Assembly (NCBI RefSeq): GCF_013359905.1
Contig: NZ_JABMCC010000108.1
Span: forward strand, 124,001-188,000
Reading direction: 5' to 3'
Source of the DNA: Paenibacillus taichungensis
Lineage (GTDB): Bacteria > Bacillota > Bacilli > Paenibacillales > Paenibacillaceae
DNA length: 64,000 bases
Every line of letters begins with the position of its first letter. Within the stretch, counting starts at the first letter, position 1. Shown in pieces: positions 48,299 to 57,252 of the stretch. A program made the position numbers and the translations under genes. The notes under the pieces are model-generated. The model ran no database searches. It was not told the DNA's origin and saw only the letters and a list, made by a program, of their open reading frames with translations.

Positions 48299-49804
48299 TT
48301 ATGGCCGGTCGATAAAAATCCAGCCTGTTTCTTTTTCCTTATCTACAGATGCCCCAAGAGATTCGGCCATAAAGCGCAGTGGGACGTAAGTTTTGCCGTT
48401 TTTGCCCACATAAGCGGGTTCAACCATTGTTACTTCCTTGCCTGCAACAGTGGCCTTCTTGGAACCTACAGTCAGGACAATCTCATCGCCGGTGATATCG
48501 TCAATAACGACGATTTTATCCGACCCTTTGGTCCATTTCACTTCAGCATCCAATTCCTCGGACAGATAACGAAGAGGAACAAATGTTGTATTTTTAACAG
48601 TGACTGCGCCATAGGATTCGTCGTCCGGATACAACATGACATATTTACGGGTGATTCCCGCTTCATCTTTCAACAGCTGATACACAAGTGAATTGGAATC
48701 AAAATTGCGCAACATCTGACCTGGCGTGATATCTCCCTGCATCAGATCAATTGCACCAGCCGTTTTGTCCACGGCATCCACAGTTACTGGTCCACCAATA
48801 TTCCAAAGTTCGCTGTCACCATATACAGATACCGATTTGATCGGCAGATCTTCAGAAGCAGGCAACGCTACTTTGAAATCATAATTCTGTTTACGGATAT
48901 TCAGTGCGCTGTCCAGATAAAAGTCCAATTTGAGATTGGTCTCAGTTCCGAACACCGTCTTCAATTCAGGTGTTTCGGTCAACAAGTTGGCTAGTTCCTT
49001 GTCGTAATTAGCAAGAATCTCGTCAAGACCGCCCTTAATCATTTCATACAATGAAGCAACTTCGGCATCCCGTGATTCGCTAATCGTAGAAGGAAGGGCA
49101 CTGCCGTCGCCAATATCAACCGTGTTGAATGTAACGAGGATAGGGTAGAACACATCATACAGATCTCCAATCAGATCCTTGAGTCCTTGCTCATCCTGAG
49201 CAACACTTGTCAGAAACGGTTTAACCATGGCAAGAAGCTCTTCTCCACTGATCTCCACATGCAGCTTGGAGAGACTCAGCGATTCACCATTAACCGATTC
49301 CTCTACCGGGGTTACGGAAATATTTTTCGGGTTGGACAAATGCTTCAGCGCAAAGGTCAGCAATTTCGGGGAAAGCTCCTCGATCTGCTTCTCCAACGCC
49401 TTCGTATCTAGCATAGGAAGTGTGTCATCCTGCAAAGATATGTATAGAGGCTTTTGCGCTCCGTCTACATCAATGACCATTTCCGATTTATCCATCGACA
49501 GATGGAAAGGCAATTTCTTTCCTTGCATACTCAGTGTGCCTTTGACAGACGCCGTGTTGGAGTCCTTCACTTTGGCATCTTCAATATCCAATGAAACGGA
49601 ATTAATGAGTTCAATCATTTGAAGCGCATCCTCATCGACGAGGTTTGCTGTAGGTTCAATTTTTATATGCATGGACTGTTTGGATTCACCGGACTTGACG
49701 GTTGTACTGTTGACAACGGCTTTGCCAATATCTACGCCACCTACGGCCTGACATCCCGTAAGCGCAACCATCATCAATACGAGTGGTACGGCAATCCACT
49801 TCAA
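48299..49804 (-). CDS. Lipoprotein with C-terminal copper amine oxidase-like (stalk) domain
   Basis: 501 aa from TTG 49804. Lipobox ALTGC near residues 14-18; residues 20-370 form an unrecognised extracellular region; residues about 400-500 contain two copies of the stalk-domain pattern (TTFVPLRYLSEELDAEVKW; KTYVPLRFMAESLGASV), common in Paenibacillus cell-surface proteins. The TTG is 20 nt from GGAGGAG; an in-frame ATC at 49822 is ideally spaced and would give the n-region MKNHKLLK. Function unknown, probably cell-envelope. Confidence 0.85.
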   Translation of the reverse strand: MKWIAVPLVLMMVALTGCQAVGGVDIGKAVVNSTTVKSGESKQSMHIKIEPTANLVDEDALQMIELINSVSLDIEDAKVKDSNTASVKGTLSMQGKKLPFHLSMDKSEMVIDVDGAQKPLYISLQDDTLPMLDTKALEKQIEELSPKLLTFALKHLSNPKNISVTPVEESVNGESLSLSKLHVEISGEELLAMVKPFLTSVAQDEQGLKDLIGDLYDVFYPILVTFNTVDIGDGSALPSTISESRDAEVASLYEMIKGGLDEILANYDKELANLLTETPELKTVFGTETNLKLDFYLDSALNIRKQNYDFKVALPASEDLPIKSVSVYGDSELWNIGGPVTVDAVDKTAGAIDLMQGDITPGQMLRNFDSNSLVYQLLKDEAGITRKYVMLYPDDESYGAVTVKNTTFVPLRYLSEELDAEVKWTKGSDKIVVIDDITGDEIVLTVGSKKATVAGKEVTMVEPAYVGKNGKTYVPLRFMAESLGASVDKEKETGWIFIDRP

Positions 49805-49910
49805 TAGCTTGTGATTTTTGATACGATCTCCTCCTTAGGAAAAATGTGGTTCACTCCTATTATGAGGGTTATAGGTAATTGTTGTAAACCGGATCCATAA
49901 ATAAATACCA

Positions 49911-49937
49911 AAAAAAGGCCGAACAATGGTCCGACCT
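49911..49937 (-). terminator. Probable terminator after the 43-aa gene
   Basis: Minus strand AGGTCGGAC and GTTCGGCCT (with G-U pairs) followed by TTTTTTT. Confidence 0.65.
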
Positions 49938-50015
49938 CGAGTATGACGTATATTTAAAATTTGGTGTAATTCGCTTCAACAACAATATGCCTAGTCGAAC
50001 CATAAACAGTTCAGT

Positions 50016-50147
50016 TTATTCTTTTTCCGTATCCTTGGACTCAGTGTCCTCATCGGATTCTTTACCATCGGTACGTGCAGGGGTTTCAAATTGATCCGGC
50101 TCGTCGTCTTGAATGGCTTTGTTCTCTTCATTCTGGTCTTGTGTCAT
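50016..50147 (-). CDS. Small acidic protein, 43 aa
   Basis: ATG 50147 with GAGAGGGA 7 nt upstream, stop at 50016. Very rich in Asp, Glu, Gln, Thr and Lys, no hydrophobic stretch, no Cys; probably unstructured and cytoplasmic. Own terminator follows. I do not recognise a family. Confidence 0.6.
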   Translation of the reverse strand: MTQDQNEENKAIQDDEPDQFETPARTDGKESDEDTESKDTEKE

Positions 50148-50246
50148 ATCGTATTCCCTCTCTTCTACCGGATTTTAGGCACAGTCTGTGCCTTGTTTCT
50201 ATCAATAACCGGAATAATGACAAATTAAACAGACAGAGGTGGGATC

Positions 50247-50714
50247 TTAGAAAATATAAAAGACAATTCCGTTTCCGCTTGCAGCCGTTGCCTGATATAA
50301 AGCCTGAACATCATTCAGTGTCTGAACGATCTCCTGGAATGTCTCCTCTGCGTCCCAATCCTCCATGACAGGATACACGCCCTCAGCTACCATTTGTTCC
50401 AGGCTAAACCGTTTCTTCAATTCTTCAGGTGTCAGTTGTTCTAAAGCCATGTACGCCTCGAGCACCTGTTCATTGTTCAGCAGGAACAGATCCATGTCTG
50501 AATAGTTGCCCAGATATTGTTCGCCTGCCAAAGGGACCACATATCCCAGAGGAGGCTGCCCCTCTACCACTTCACCAGTCAACGTAAACTGAAGCATCTG
50601 CCACATTTTATCGATATCCAGCTCGACCGAACAATCATGTACACTGACTTCACCTGACTTAATGGATGCGACCAATTCATTGGTGACAACAAGATATCTG
50701 CCGGACATGCCCAT
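50247..50714 (-). CDS. DUF1877 family protein (YfbM-like)
   Basis: 155 aa, beginning MGMSGRYLVVTNEL and with DIDKMWQMLQFTLTG near residue 33, both characteristic of DUF1877 proteins, which are soluble and of unknown function. TAAGGGTAT gives only a weak ribosome site before the ATG. Single gene, divergent from the DUF4385 gene. Confidence 0.85.
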   Translation of the reverse strand: MGMSGRYLVVTNELVASIKSGEVSVHDCSVELDIDKMWQMLQFTLTGEVVEGQPPLGYVVPLAGEQYLGNYSDMDLFLLNNEQVLEAYMALEQLTPEELKKRFSLEQMVAEGVYPVMEDWDAEETFQEIVQTLNDVQALYQATAASGNGIVFYIF

Positions 50715-50830
50715 ACCCTTATCCCTCCTATGTATATACTTCTCTTCTTTCCCATTAACCGTGCATGTTGTACAAGAATCGGGGTAAAGAGGTGGAAAGG
50801 AACAATAATCTTCAAGGAGGAGCGGAATCC

Positions 50831-51307
50831 ATGAAAAAGTTTGATTACAGCCTCAATTACGAGGAGCTTGATCTGCGCAAGCAACCTGAACTATATACCG
50901 TTGGCCGGGGAGAGCAAGGTGTATTAATGGTGGAGCCCTACAAAAGCGAGATCCTACCGTACTGGCGGTTCAAAACACCCGAAATTGCGAAAGAATCCTC
51001 GCAGAAGATCTACGAATTATTTTTGGAGTATAAGGAAAAGGATGACTTTGTCGGTATGGATATGGCACGCAAGTTTCTGCAAATGGGCTATACGCGGGCC
51101 CGGCGGTATACGAATCATAAAGGCGGACGCAAATATTCGAAGGAGGACGGCTCCATCCTGCCTTATCAGAATAATAAAGTGAAGGCTGAATCAGCAGCCA
51201 TTTTCAAAGCACAATGGGAGATCGCCAAAACGGACCCGGATTATGTGAAAATGAAGCAGAAGCACCGGGAAAAGTACGAGTCAGAGAACGTGCAGGAGCA
51301 TGGGTGA
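50831..51307 (+). CDS. DUF4385 family protein
   Basis: 158 aa from ATG 50831 (AAGGAGGAG 9 nt upstream; the frame to 50765 lacks a site). The core GEQGVLMVEPYKSEILP and GMDMARKFLQMGYTRARRY identifies DUF4385, a soluble family of unknown function. Basic C-terminal tail. Single gene. Confidence 0.87.
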   Translation: MKKFDYSLNYEELDLRKQPELYTVGRGEQGVLMVEPYKSEILPYWRFKTPEIAKESSQKIYELFLEYKEKDDFVGMDMARKFLQMGYTRARRYTNHKGGRKYSKEDGSILPYQNNKVKAESAAIFKAQWEIAKTDPDYVKMKQKHREKYESENVQEHG

Positions 51308-51404
51308 AAATACATGATTCATGCAGATGTTCATTTTGATATAATGCAATACATCAAGCTTCACACACGAGATTAACGATGTACGCCCATCCAAAGGAGC
51401 CCTT

Positions 51405-53168
51405 ATGAACCCACCTAGCCACCATTTCATCCTGACGCTTGTTTGCATGACCCTGTGTCTGTTTATTCTGCTTCCTTTGCCTGCATCTGCAGCCAAGTCT
51501 GAACTTGCCAGACAACATGAAATGACGGCCTTTGGTCCGCTACAAAGCGATGTTGACGGGATGCAGCCGGGATGGAACCTGGGAAATTCCCTGGATACGG
51601 TCGGATCTGATGAAACGTATTGGGGCAACCCGCGAGTTACCCGCGAACTGATACAGCAGATCGCTGCTCAGGGATACCGAAGTATTCGCATTCCCGTCAC
51701 ATGGGATGGGCATATTGGGGACGCACCAGACTACACTGTTGATCCAGCCTACATGGGTCGTGTTCAGGAGGTTGTCCAATGGGCGCTGGATGCCAACCTC
51801 TATGTCGTCGTGAACGTTCACCATGATTCCTACCTCTGGATCAGCCAACTGGAGACGGACCATGATCAGGTGCTTTCCCGTTATAAAGCAGTATGGACTC
51901 AGATTGCCAAGCAGTTCAAAGATGAACCACGTAAGCTGATGTTTGAAAGTGTTAACGAACCGCGCTTTAACCGCGGAGCAACAAATGCAGGCGACATGGG
52001 CTCAGGCAGCAATATTGATGAGGCACGGCAGTTAGAGCTTTTGCATGAATTGAACACTGCATTTGTAAAGTTGGTACGAGAAACAGGTGGAAATAACAGC
52101 GAGCGCCCGTTGGTCCTGCCTACGCTGGAAAGTTCACCAACACAGGTAAGACTCGACAGTTTGCAACAGACGATAGCTGGCCTAAAGGATCACAATCTGA
52201 TTGCTACGGTGCATTATTACGGATATTGGCCGTTCAGCGTTAACATTGCAGGGCACACCACCTTCGATACGGATACGAAAAATGATGCGGCCAGCACGTT
52301 CAATAATGTGTACAACACACTGGTTATTCAGGGCATTCCGGTTATTCTGGGCGAATACGGCCTGCTCGGTTTTGACAAACATACGGATGTCATCGAACAG
52401 GGAGAGAAGCTGAAATATTTTGAGTTCATTGGTCATCAGTTAAAAGAAAAAAAGATCACGTCCATGTTATGGGACAACGGTCAGCATCTGAATCGACTAA
52501 CATTCCAGTGGGCTGACCCGGATTTATTTCAGATGATTCAAGCGTCCTGGACAGGACGTTCTGCCGTAGGAGAAAGCGATCTGCTCTATTTCAGACAAGG
52601 TTCGCCTGTAGCAGACAGACAATTGACGATCAAATTAAACGGAAACAAGTTAGTTGCCCTGTATGCGGGTGATCAATTGCTGAAAGCCGGCACGGATTAT
52701 TCGTTCATTGGCAACACCTTAACCGTCAAATCCACTGCGTTATCCCGGATGATCAGCTCAACTCAGACGCTTGGGAACAATGGGATACTCACAGCGAAGT
52801 TCAATCAGGGCGCAAAATGGAAATGGAATGTGATTGTGTCCACGGAGCCCGAGTTGGGCGACGCAACAGGTATAGTAGACTCCTTCTCCATTCCCACCCA
52901 GTTTCAAGGTGATCAGCTTGCCACGATGGAGGCTGTGTATACATCCGGTGAGAACACAGCGCCACAGGACTGGACACCGTTCAAAGAGTTTTTGACCACA
53001 TTTGCTCCTTCTTATGAAACGAATAAAATTAAGCTACAGCCCGATTGGCTCAAAGAACTGCATGACGGACAGATCGAGCTGACATTTCACTTCTGGAGTG
53101 GTGAGCTCATTCGCTACACTCTGATTAAGAACGGAAATCAGGTGATTGGCAAGGTACGAAATAATTGA
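51405..53168 (+). CDS. Secreted GH5 (subfamily 4-like) endoglucanase with X2 and CBM46-like modules
   Basis: 587 aa. Signal peptide 1-29 (PASAA). GH5 domain about 40-385 with GWNLGNSLD, ESVNEPR (acid/base Glu near 185) and ILGEYG (nucleophile Glu near 315). A CBM_X2/Ig-like module follows (about 395-485), then a CBM46-like module (about 486-585). Same architecture as Bacillus halodurans Cel5B, which acts on beta-glucans including xyloglucan. Degrades plant cell-wall glucans outside the cell. AAAGGAG precedes the ATG. Confidence 0.92.
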   Translation: MNPPSHHFILTLVCMTLCLFILLPLPASAAKSELARQHEMTAFGPLQSDVDGMQPGWNLGNSLDTVGSDETYWGNPRVTRELIQQIAAQGYRSIRIPVTWDGHIGDAPDYTVDPAYMGRVQEVVQWALDANLYVVVNVHHDSYLWISQLETDHDQVLSRYKAVWTQIAKQFKDEPRKLMFESVNEPRFNRGATNAGDMGSGSNIDEARQLELLHELNTAFVKLVRETGGNNSERPLVLPTLESSPTQVRLDSLQQTIAGLKDHNLIATVHYYGYWPFSVNIAGHTTFDTDTKNDAASTFNNVYNTLVIQGIPVILGEYGLLGFDKHTDVIEQGEKLKYFEFIGHQLKEKKITSMLWDNGQHLNRLTFQWADPDLFQMIQASWTGRSAVGESDLLYFRQGSPVADRQLTIKLNGNKLVALYAGDQLLKAGTDYSFIGNTLTVKSTALSRMISSTQTLGNNGILTAKFNQGAKWKWNVIVSTEPELGDATGIVDSFSIPTQFQGDQLATMEAVYTSGENTAPQDWTPFKEFLTTFAPSYETNKIKLQPDWLKELHDGQIELTFHFWSGELIRYTLIKNGNQVIGKVRNN

Positions 53169-53329
53169 AACTGTTCCCAGGTTGAGTTGAGATTGAACGC
53201 CCCGTTGATTGCAATGGGCGCTGCTGGATGCAGCATGACCTACACAGTTTTGAAGATTGTTCAAATAAAGACGCTGCCAATGGAGTATTTCAGCTGTGGA
53301 CATAGCTAAGCCATAGTTGATAAGGAAAC

Positions 53330-53378
53330 GAAAAAGGAGCAGGCACTTCATCGCTCGGATGAAGGACCTGCTCCTTTT
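53330..53378. terminator. Bidirectional terminator between GH5 and LLM genes
   Basis: AAAAGGAGCAGG..CTTCATC and GATGAAG..CCTGCTCCTTTTT form a long stem between convergent genes. Confidence 0.93.
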
Positions 53379-53410
53379 TATCATTATATATAAGGGATTA
53401 CTATCGCTAA

Positions 53411-54472
53411 TTAACGCCCGGCTTCATTCTCAGCTTCCCAACGCGAGATTTCTGCACGGACTTTGGGAGCGACTTCTTTGCCGAACAGTTCAATGGCTCT
53501 CATTACCTCCTCATGCGGCATCGTGCCGAGGGGAGTGTGTAACATGAAGCGTGTGATACCAACTTCTTTACGCAGATAGATAATCTTCTGAGCAACGGTA
53601 TCCACATCACCCACATACAGCGCACCTTCCAGACTACGTGCCGCATCAAATGTTGCACGGCTATAGTGTCCCCAGCCTCGTTCACGGCCCAGTATGTTCA
53701 TTACAGCCTGGGCTGGAGGGAAGAATTTCTCCACGGCTTCATCTGTTGTATCTGCAATGAAGCCGTGAGAGTGGGAAGCCACAGTCAGTTTGGAAGCATC
53801 GTGACCTGCATGTGCAGCTGCTTTTTTGTACAACTCCACCAGTGGTGCAAATTGAACGGGGCGACCACCAATAATGGCGAGTACAAGCGGTAATCCAAGC
53901 AGACCTGCGCGGACAACCGATTCCTGGTTACCGCCACTGCCGATCCATACCGGAAGTTTTTCCTGTACCGGACGCGGGTAGATGCCTAGATTATTAAAGG
54001 AAGGGCGGTGTTTGCCTTCCCAAGTTACTTTTTCCGAATCACGCAGCTTTAAGAGGAGCTCCAATTTTTCATCAAATAATTCATCATAATCATTCAGATC
54101 ATACCCGAACAATGGGAATGATTCGATGAATGATCCCCGCCCTGCCATAATCTCTGCACGCCCATTCGAAATGCCGTCCAGCGTTGCAAAATCCTGAAAA
54201 ACCCGTACCGGATCAGCCGAAGATAGCACCGTTACAGCACTGGTTAGGCGAATGCGTTTGGTCTGTGAAGCTGCGGCGGCCAAAATGATAGCTGGTGATG
54301 AAGCGGCATAGTCGGCACGGTGATGTTCTCCCACGCCGTATACATCCAGCCCCACCTGATCTGCCAAAACAATCTCTTCAACGACGTCGCGAATACGCTG
54401 CGCATGACTTATAAGTTCTCCTGTGTTTACGTCTGGATTCGTCTCCACAAATGTACTGATTCCAATTTCCAT
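53411..54472 (-). CDS. LLM-class flavin-dependent oxidoreductase
   Basis: Bacterial luciferase-like monooxygenase fold, 353 aa: GVGEHH near residue 47, VLSSADPVRVFQDFATLD near 82, and GSGGNQESV near 180 are FMN-binding segments of the family. Probably FMN-reduced substrate oxidation; substrate unknown. GGAGGAAT precedes the ATG. Monocistronic. Confidence 0.9.
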   Translation of the reverse strand: MEIGISTFVETNPDVNTGELISHAQRIRDVVEEIVLADQVGLDVYGVGEHHRADYAASSPAIILAAAASQTKRIRLTSAVTVLSSADPVRVFQDFATLDGISNGRAEIMAGRGSFIESFPLFGYDLNDYDELFDEKLELLLKLRDSEKVTWEGKHRPSFNNLGIYPRPVQEKLPVWIGSGGNQESVVRAGLLGLPLVLAIIGGRPVQFAPLVELYKKAAAHAGHDASKLTVASHSHGFIADTTDEAVEKFFPPAQAVMNILGRERGWGHYSRATFDAARSLEGALYVGDVDTVAQKIIYLRKEVGITRFMLHTPLGTMPHEEVMRAIELFGKEVAPKVRAEISRWEAENEAGR

Positions 54473-54572
54473 TGTCTATTCCTCCCTGTTATGAAGCGAT
54501 CCGTCGTCCATCTAACCTATTGTAAGTAGATCACCTTTTGTTATTTATCTTAATATTGAACTATTTTGAGGA

Positions 54573-54610
54573 AAAATACAAGTGCCCCCTGTTTTCCAGA
54601 GGGCACTTTC
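54573..54610 (-). terminator. Terminator after the T-box-preceded methyltransferase gene
   Basis: Minus strand AAGTGCCCTCTG and CAGGGGGCACTT, then GTATTTTTCC. Confidence 0.75.
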
Positions 54611-54646
54611 GTGACATATTCTTCTCAAAATCCAATGATTTCATAA

Positions 54647-55459
54647 TTATTTCTTTTTCCCAATGTACAACAGATGAGACGAGATTCCCAGTATTGACGG
54701 GTCTTTGGCCGCCTCAATCATATACTGGATCAACTCATCGTATTCTCCTCGTTCTTTCCAATATTGCTGCTGCTCTTCTGTGAGCATAGCTCTCAGACTG
54801 GACGATCCAATCAGGTCTACCGTTTCGAATCCGTGCTGCTCCATAAAAGGGTTAATATCCTGTATGTTGAAATAGTACGCCCCTGTAAACCGCCCTTGAT
54901 CCAGATGATCGAATGTACCCTTTTCCACAAAAGACCGGATAGCTTCCATGTGGTCATGTGGTTTCCATTGCTGCGGGAATTGTAAAGAGGTAATGCCCAT
55001 TCGCATACGGCTCTGCATCGCTACAAACACAGTTCCCCCACGCTTGGTGACCCGATGCAGCTCCCGTACCGCAGCCACTCGCTCTTCTTCCGTCTGCAAA
55101 TGATACAACGGCCCCAGCATCAGAGACGCATCATATGTCTCATCTGCAATACCGTTCAGATGGGTCGCATCCAACACATGAAATCCGTCAAACTGCTGTG
55201 TCAAATCCAATTCCTTTGCCTTCTGTCGAGCCAAATCCACAGATGCAGGGGTCAAGTCTGACAGCGTGACATGGTATCCAAGTTTGGCAAGCTCCATGGC
55301 ATATTTGCCTGGTCCTGCGCCATTGTCCAGCACAAGTCCGGTTGCCGGAAGTGACTCTCGGACATAATGCATATTAATGATGAATTCCAGCGGTTCTCGG
55401 TCCAGCCTTCCCCACTCGTCAAATCTGGAATAATACTCAATCACACGTGATCTTTCCAT
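54647..55459 (-). CDS. Class I SAM-dependent methyltransferase behind a T-box
   Basis: 270 aa from ATG 55459 (AGGTG 7 nt upstream; the frame to 55507 runs into the leader terminator). VLDNGAGPGKYAMELA near residue 43 is SAM motif I; LSDLTPASVDLAR near 66 and MLGPLYHL near 114 follow. No other domain. The only gene between the T-box and the next terminator, so it appears to be the T-box target. Acceptor unknown. Confidence 0.87.
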   Translation of the reverse strand: MERSRVIEYYSRFDEWGRLDREPLEFIINMHYVRESLPATGLVLDNGAGPGKYAMELAKLGYHVTLSDLTPASVDLARQKAKELDLTQQFDGFHVLDATHLNGIADETYDASLMLGPLYHLQTEEERVAAVRELHRVTKRGGTVFVAMQSRMRMGITSLQFPQQWKPHDHMEAIRSFVEKGTFDHLDQGRFTGAYYFNIQDINPFMEQHGFETVDLIGSSSLRAMLTEEQQQYWKERGEYDELIQYMIEAAKDPSILGISSHLLYIGKKK

Positions 55460-55495
55460 GATTCTGCACCTGCCTTTTCTCAACATTAAGGCCAT

Positions 55496-55862
55496 ATAAA
55501 AAAACAAAAACCTGCCACCTCAACTAAGAGGCGACAGGTCTGACCTTCGCGGTACCACTCTTCTTGATCCATGAACAGGATTGGTTACATCATACTCCAA
55601 CCTACCCTGCCATAACATCTCAGGACCTGATGACGGAGGTTAACCGTCAGAATCTACATGAAGTCAGCGTATAGCATCATTTTTAACATCCAGCCCTTTG
55701 TTTGCTGAGCAATGACGATATTCACGTAACTACGGTTCGATTCTGCTGCTCACAGGTGAGTTGGGGATAGGTTGGACTGCCTTGCACCATAACGACAGTT
55801 CTCTGGACCAAACCTTGTGCCTTATTACTCCTGATCATTGCATTTGACTGTTAAATTTTATC
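55496..55862 (-). promoter_or_regulatory. T-box riboswitch leader
   Basis: tRNA-sensing leader. On the minus strand the T-box core AGAGTGGTACCGCG is at 55561-55548, followed by terminator arms ACCTGTCGCCTC (55539-55528) and GAGGTGGCAGGT (55521-55510) and a T-run. Stem I features are visible 5': GGAGTAAT, CCAGAGAACTG and GGTGCAAGGCAG; a stem III-like hairpin TGACGG..CCGTCA lies between. A possible specifier loop CAACTCA at 55763-55757 would fit CTC (Leu), but I cannot fix the specifier by eye. Confidence 0.88.
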
Positions 55863-55863
55863 C

Positions 55864-55893
55864 AGTATAGTACTTCTAAATATTTCCTGTCAA
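55864..55893 (-). promoter_or_regulatory. Promoter of the T-box leader
   Basis: TTGACA (55893-55888) and TATACT (55869-55864) with an 18-bp spacer. The -35 overlaps the stop of the toxin gene. Confidence 0.8.
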
Positions 55894-56216
55894 TTCATCT
55901 CAAATAAATCTCTGAGGTAATCTCTCCGCCCATGTAAGATGCGATAAATGATAATACCCTCTAGAGTAATGCGGTAGAAAACCAGATAGGGAGAAACGAC
56001 GATAAACCGGTATCCTCGCTGAATCAGGTTGTAATCATCCTCTGACAAAACAGAACCTATATTGGGAAAATCGGCGATGTTCCTTATTTTTCCATCCAGT
56101 TTATCAAGCATCTTCTCTGCCTGTTCTACGTTGTCCTTAGATATATAAGAGAAAATTTCGTCGAGATCATCAACAGCAGCAGGAGTATATCGGATGCTAC
56201 TCTGTTTTGGAAGCAT
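55890..56216 (-). CDS. RelE/ParE-family toxin
   Basis: 108 aa with the ParE/RelE plasmid-stabilisation fold: YTPAAVDDLDEIFSYI near residue 10, and C-terminal YRFIVVSPYLVFYRI plus ILHGRRDY. Such toxins cleave mRNA at the ribosome or poison gyrase; which is not clear here. Its start overlaps the antitoxin gene by 20 nt. Confidence 0.9.
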   Translation of the reverse strand: MLPKQSSIRYTPAAVDDLDEIFSYISKDNVEQAEKMLDKLDGKIRNIADFPNIGSVLSEDDYNLIQRGYRFIVVSPYLVFYRITLEGIIIYRILHGRRDYLRDLFEMN

Positions 56217-56472
56217 CCAATTTTCTCCGTAATCGTGTCATCACTTCCTCGTGACTGGGCAACTCTTCACCTTCGGCCACCTGTTTCTCAGCGACGAGTA
56301 GTTTGGATTGCAACGCGGTTCTGGCTTCCATTCTTCGGTACGCTTCATGGCTCATCACAACTAAATCAGCTTCTCCATTGCGGGTAAGTATCACGGGCTC
56401 ATCCAGCTCATGACAATATTTAGAGAACCCATTATAGTCCTTGCGTATTGTAGTTGATGGTTTGATCTGCAT
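56197..56472 (-). CDS. Phd/YefM-family antitoxin
   Basis: 91 aa. N-terminal DNA-binding part with RKDYNGFSKYCHELDEPVIL and NGEADLVVMSHEAYRRM, typical of Phd/YefM proteins, then a charged, flexible toxin-binding tail. First gene of the pair. AGGGAAG precedes the ATG. Confidence 0.9.
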   Translation of the reverse strand: MQIKPSTTIRKDYNGFSKYCHELDEPVILTRNGEADLVVMSHEAYRRMEARTALQSKLLVAEKQVAEGEELPSHEEVMTRLRRKLDASKTE

Positions 56473-56490
56473 AACTTCCCTCCGATATCA

Positions 56491-56519
56491 TTATAATCAC
56501 TTAATTATAACATTATAAT
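56491..56519. promoter_or_regulatory. Toxin-antitoxin promoter/operator region
   Basis: Inverted repeat TTATAAT (56491-56497) and ATTATAA (56504-56510), followed by a third copy ATTATAAT (56512-56519). On the minus strand these also read as TATAAT -10 boxes. Autorepression by the antitoxin complex is the usual pattern. Confidence 0.55.
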
Positions 56520-56555
56520 ACTACTTTATTCATCTGGGGTCCTTTCTCCACACAA

Positions 56556-56602
56556 CAAAAAAGAACCTTCACTTCCACATCATTGCAGAAATGAACGTTC
56601 TT
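56556..56602 (-). terminator. Terminator after the yjdM-like gene
   Basis: Minus strand AAGAACGTTCATTTC and GGAAGTGAAGGTTCTT, followed by TTTTTTG. Confidence 0.75.
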
Positions 56603-56656
56603 TATGGTTTAAGACAAGTCCACTAACATGGCAATCCAGCCATGCCTAAAGAGAAG

Positions 56657-56998
56657 CTAGATTTTTTTCACAAACTCGGACTTCAACTTCATTGCGCCTA
56701 GGCTGTCGATTTTGCAATCGATGTCATGGTCACCGTCAATCAGTCGGATGTTTTTGACTTTGGTTCCCTGCTTAACTACCAGCGAGCTGCCTTTCACCTT
56801 CAAATCCTTAATGACCGTAACGGTATCGCCATCATTCAGGACATTACCATTGGAATCGCGTACTACTTTAGTTTCCTCCGCATTCTCTTCTTCTGATGCT
56901 AGCGCCCATTCGTGCGCACATTCTGGACACACCAACAGATTACCGTCCTCGTAAGTGTATTCGGAATTACATTTGGGGCAATTAGGCAAATTAGACAT
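56657..56998 (-). CDS. yjdM: YjdM (PhnA-like) zinc-ribbon protein
   Basis: 113 aa from ATG 56998 (GGAGAG 10 nt upstream), the usual family length. N-terminal zinc ribbon [21 protein letters not shown], then a small beta-barrel domain ([23 protein letters not shown]). Named after the phn region of E. coli but not needed for phosphonate use; function unclear. Confidence 0.92.
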   Translation of the reverse strand: MSNLPNCPKCNSEYTYEDGNLLVCPECAHEWALASEEENAEETKVVRDSNGNVLNDGDTVTVIKDLKVKGSSLVVKQGTKVKNIRLIDGDHDIDCKIDSLGAMKLKSEFVKKI

Positions 56999-57252
56999 AT
57001 GTATTAAACTCTCCATTCATTTTGTGGCTTCCTCGCAAGTATACGGGAATGCAGTCCATTGTTCCACATAGGCCACAGTGGTTAATTGATTTTAAACTAA
57101 ATTTAAGATTGCCCCGCCCCCTGATTTAAGGAAGGTTCCTTATACTGAAGCTATAGAAGAAAAATGGTGGAGTATCACAACGAAATACTATTCTTAAAAG
57201 TCGTGTCTCACACGAAATGCTGATATACATCCTATAAAAGGAGTTTCTGCTC

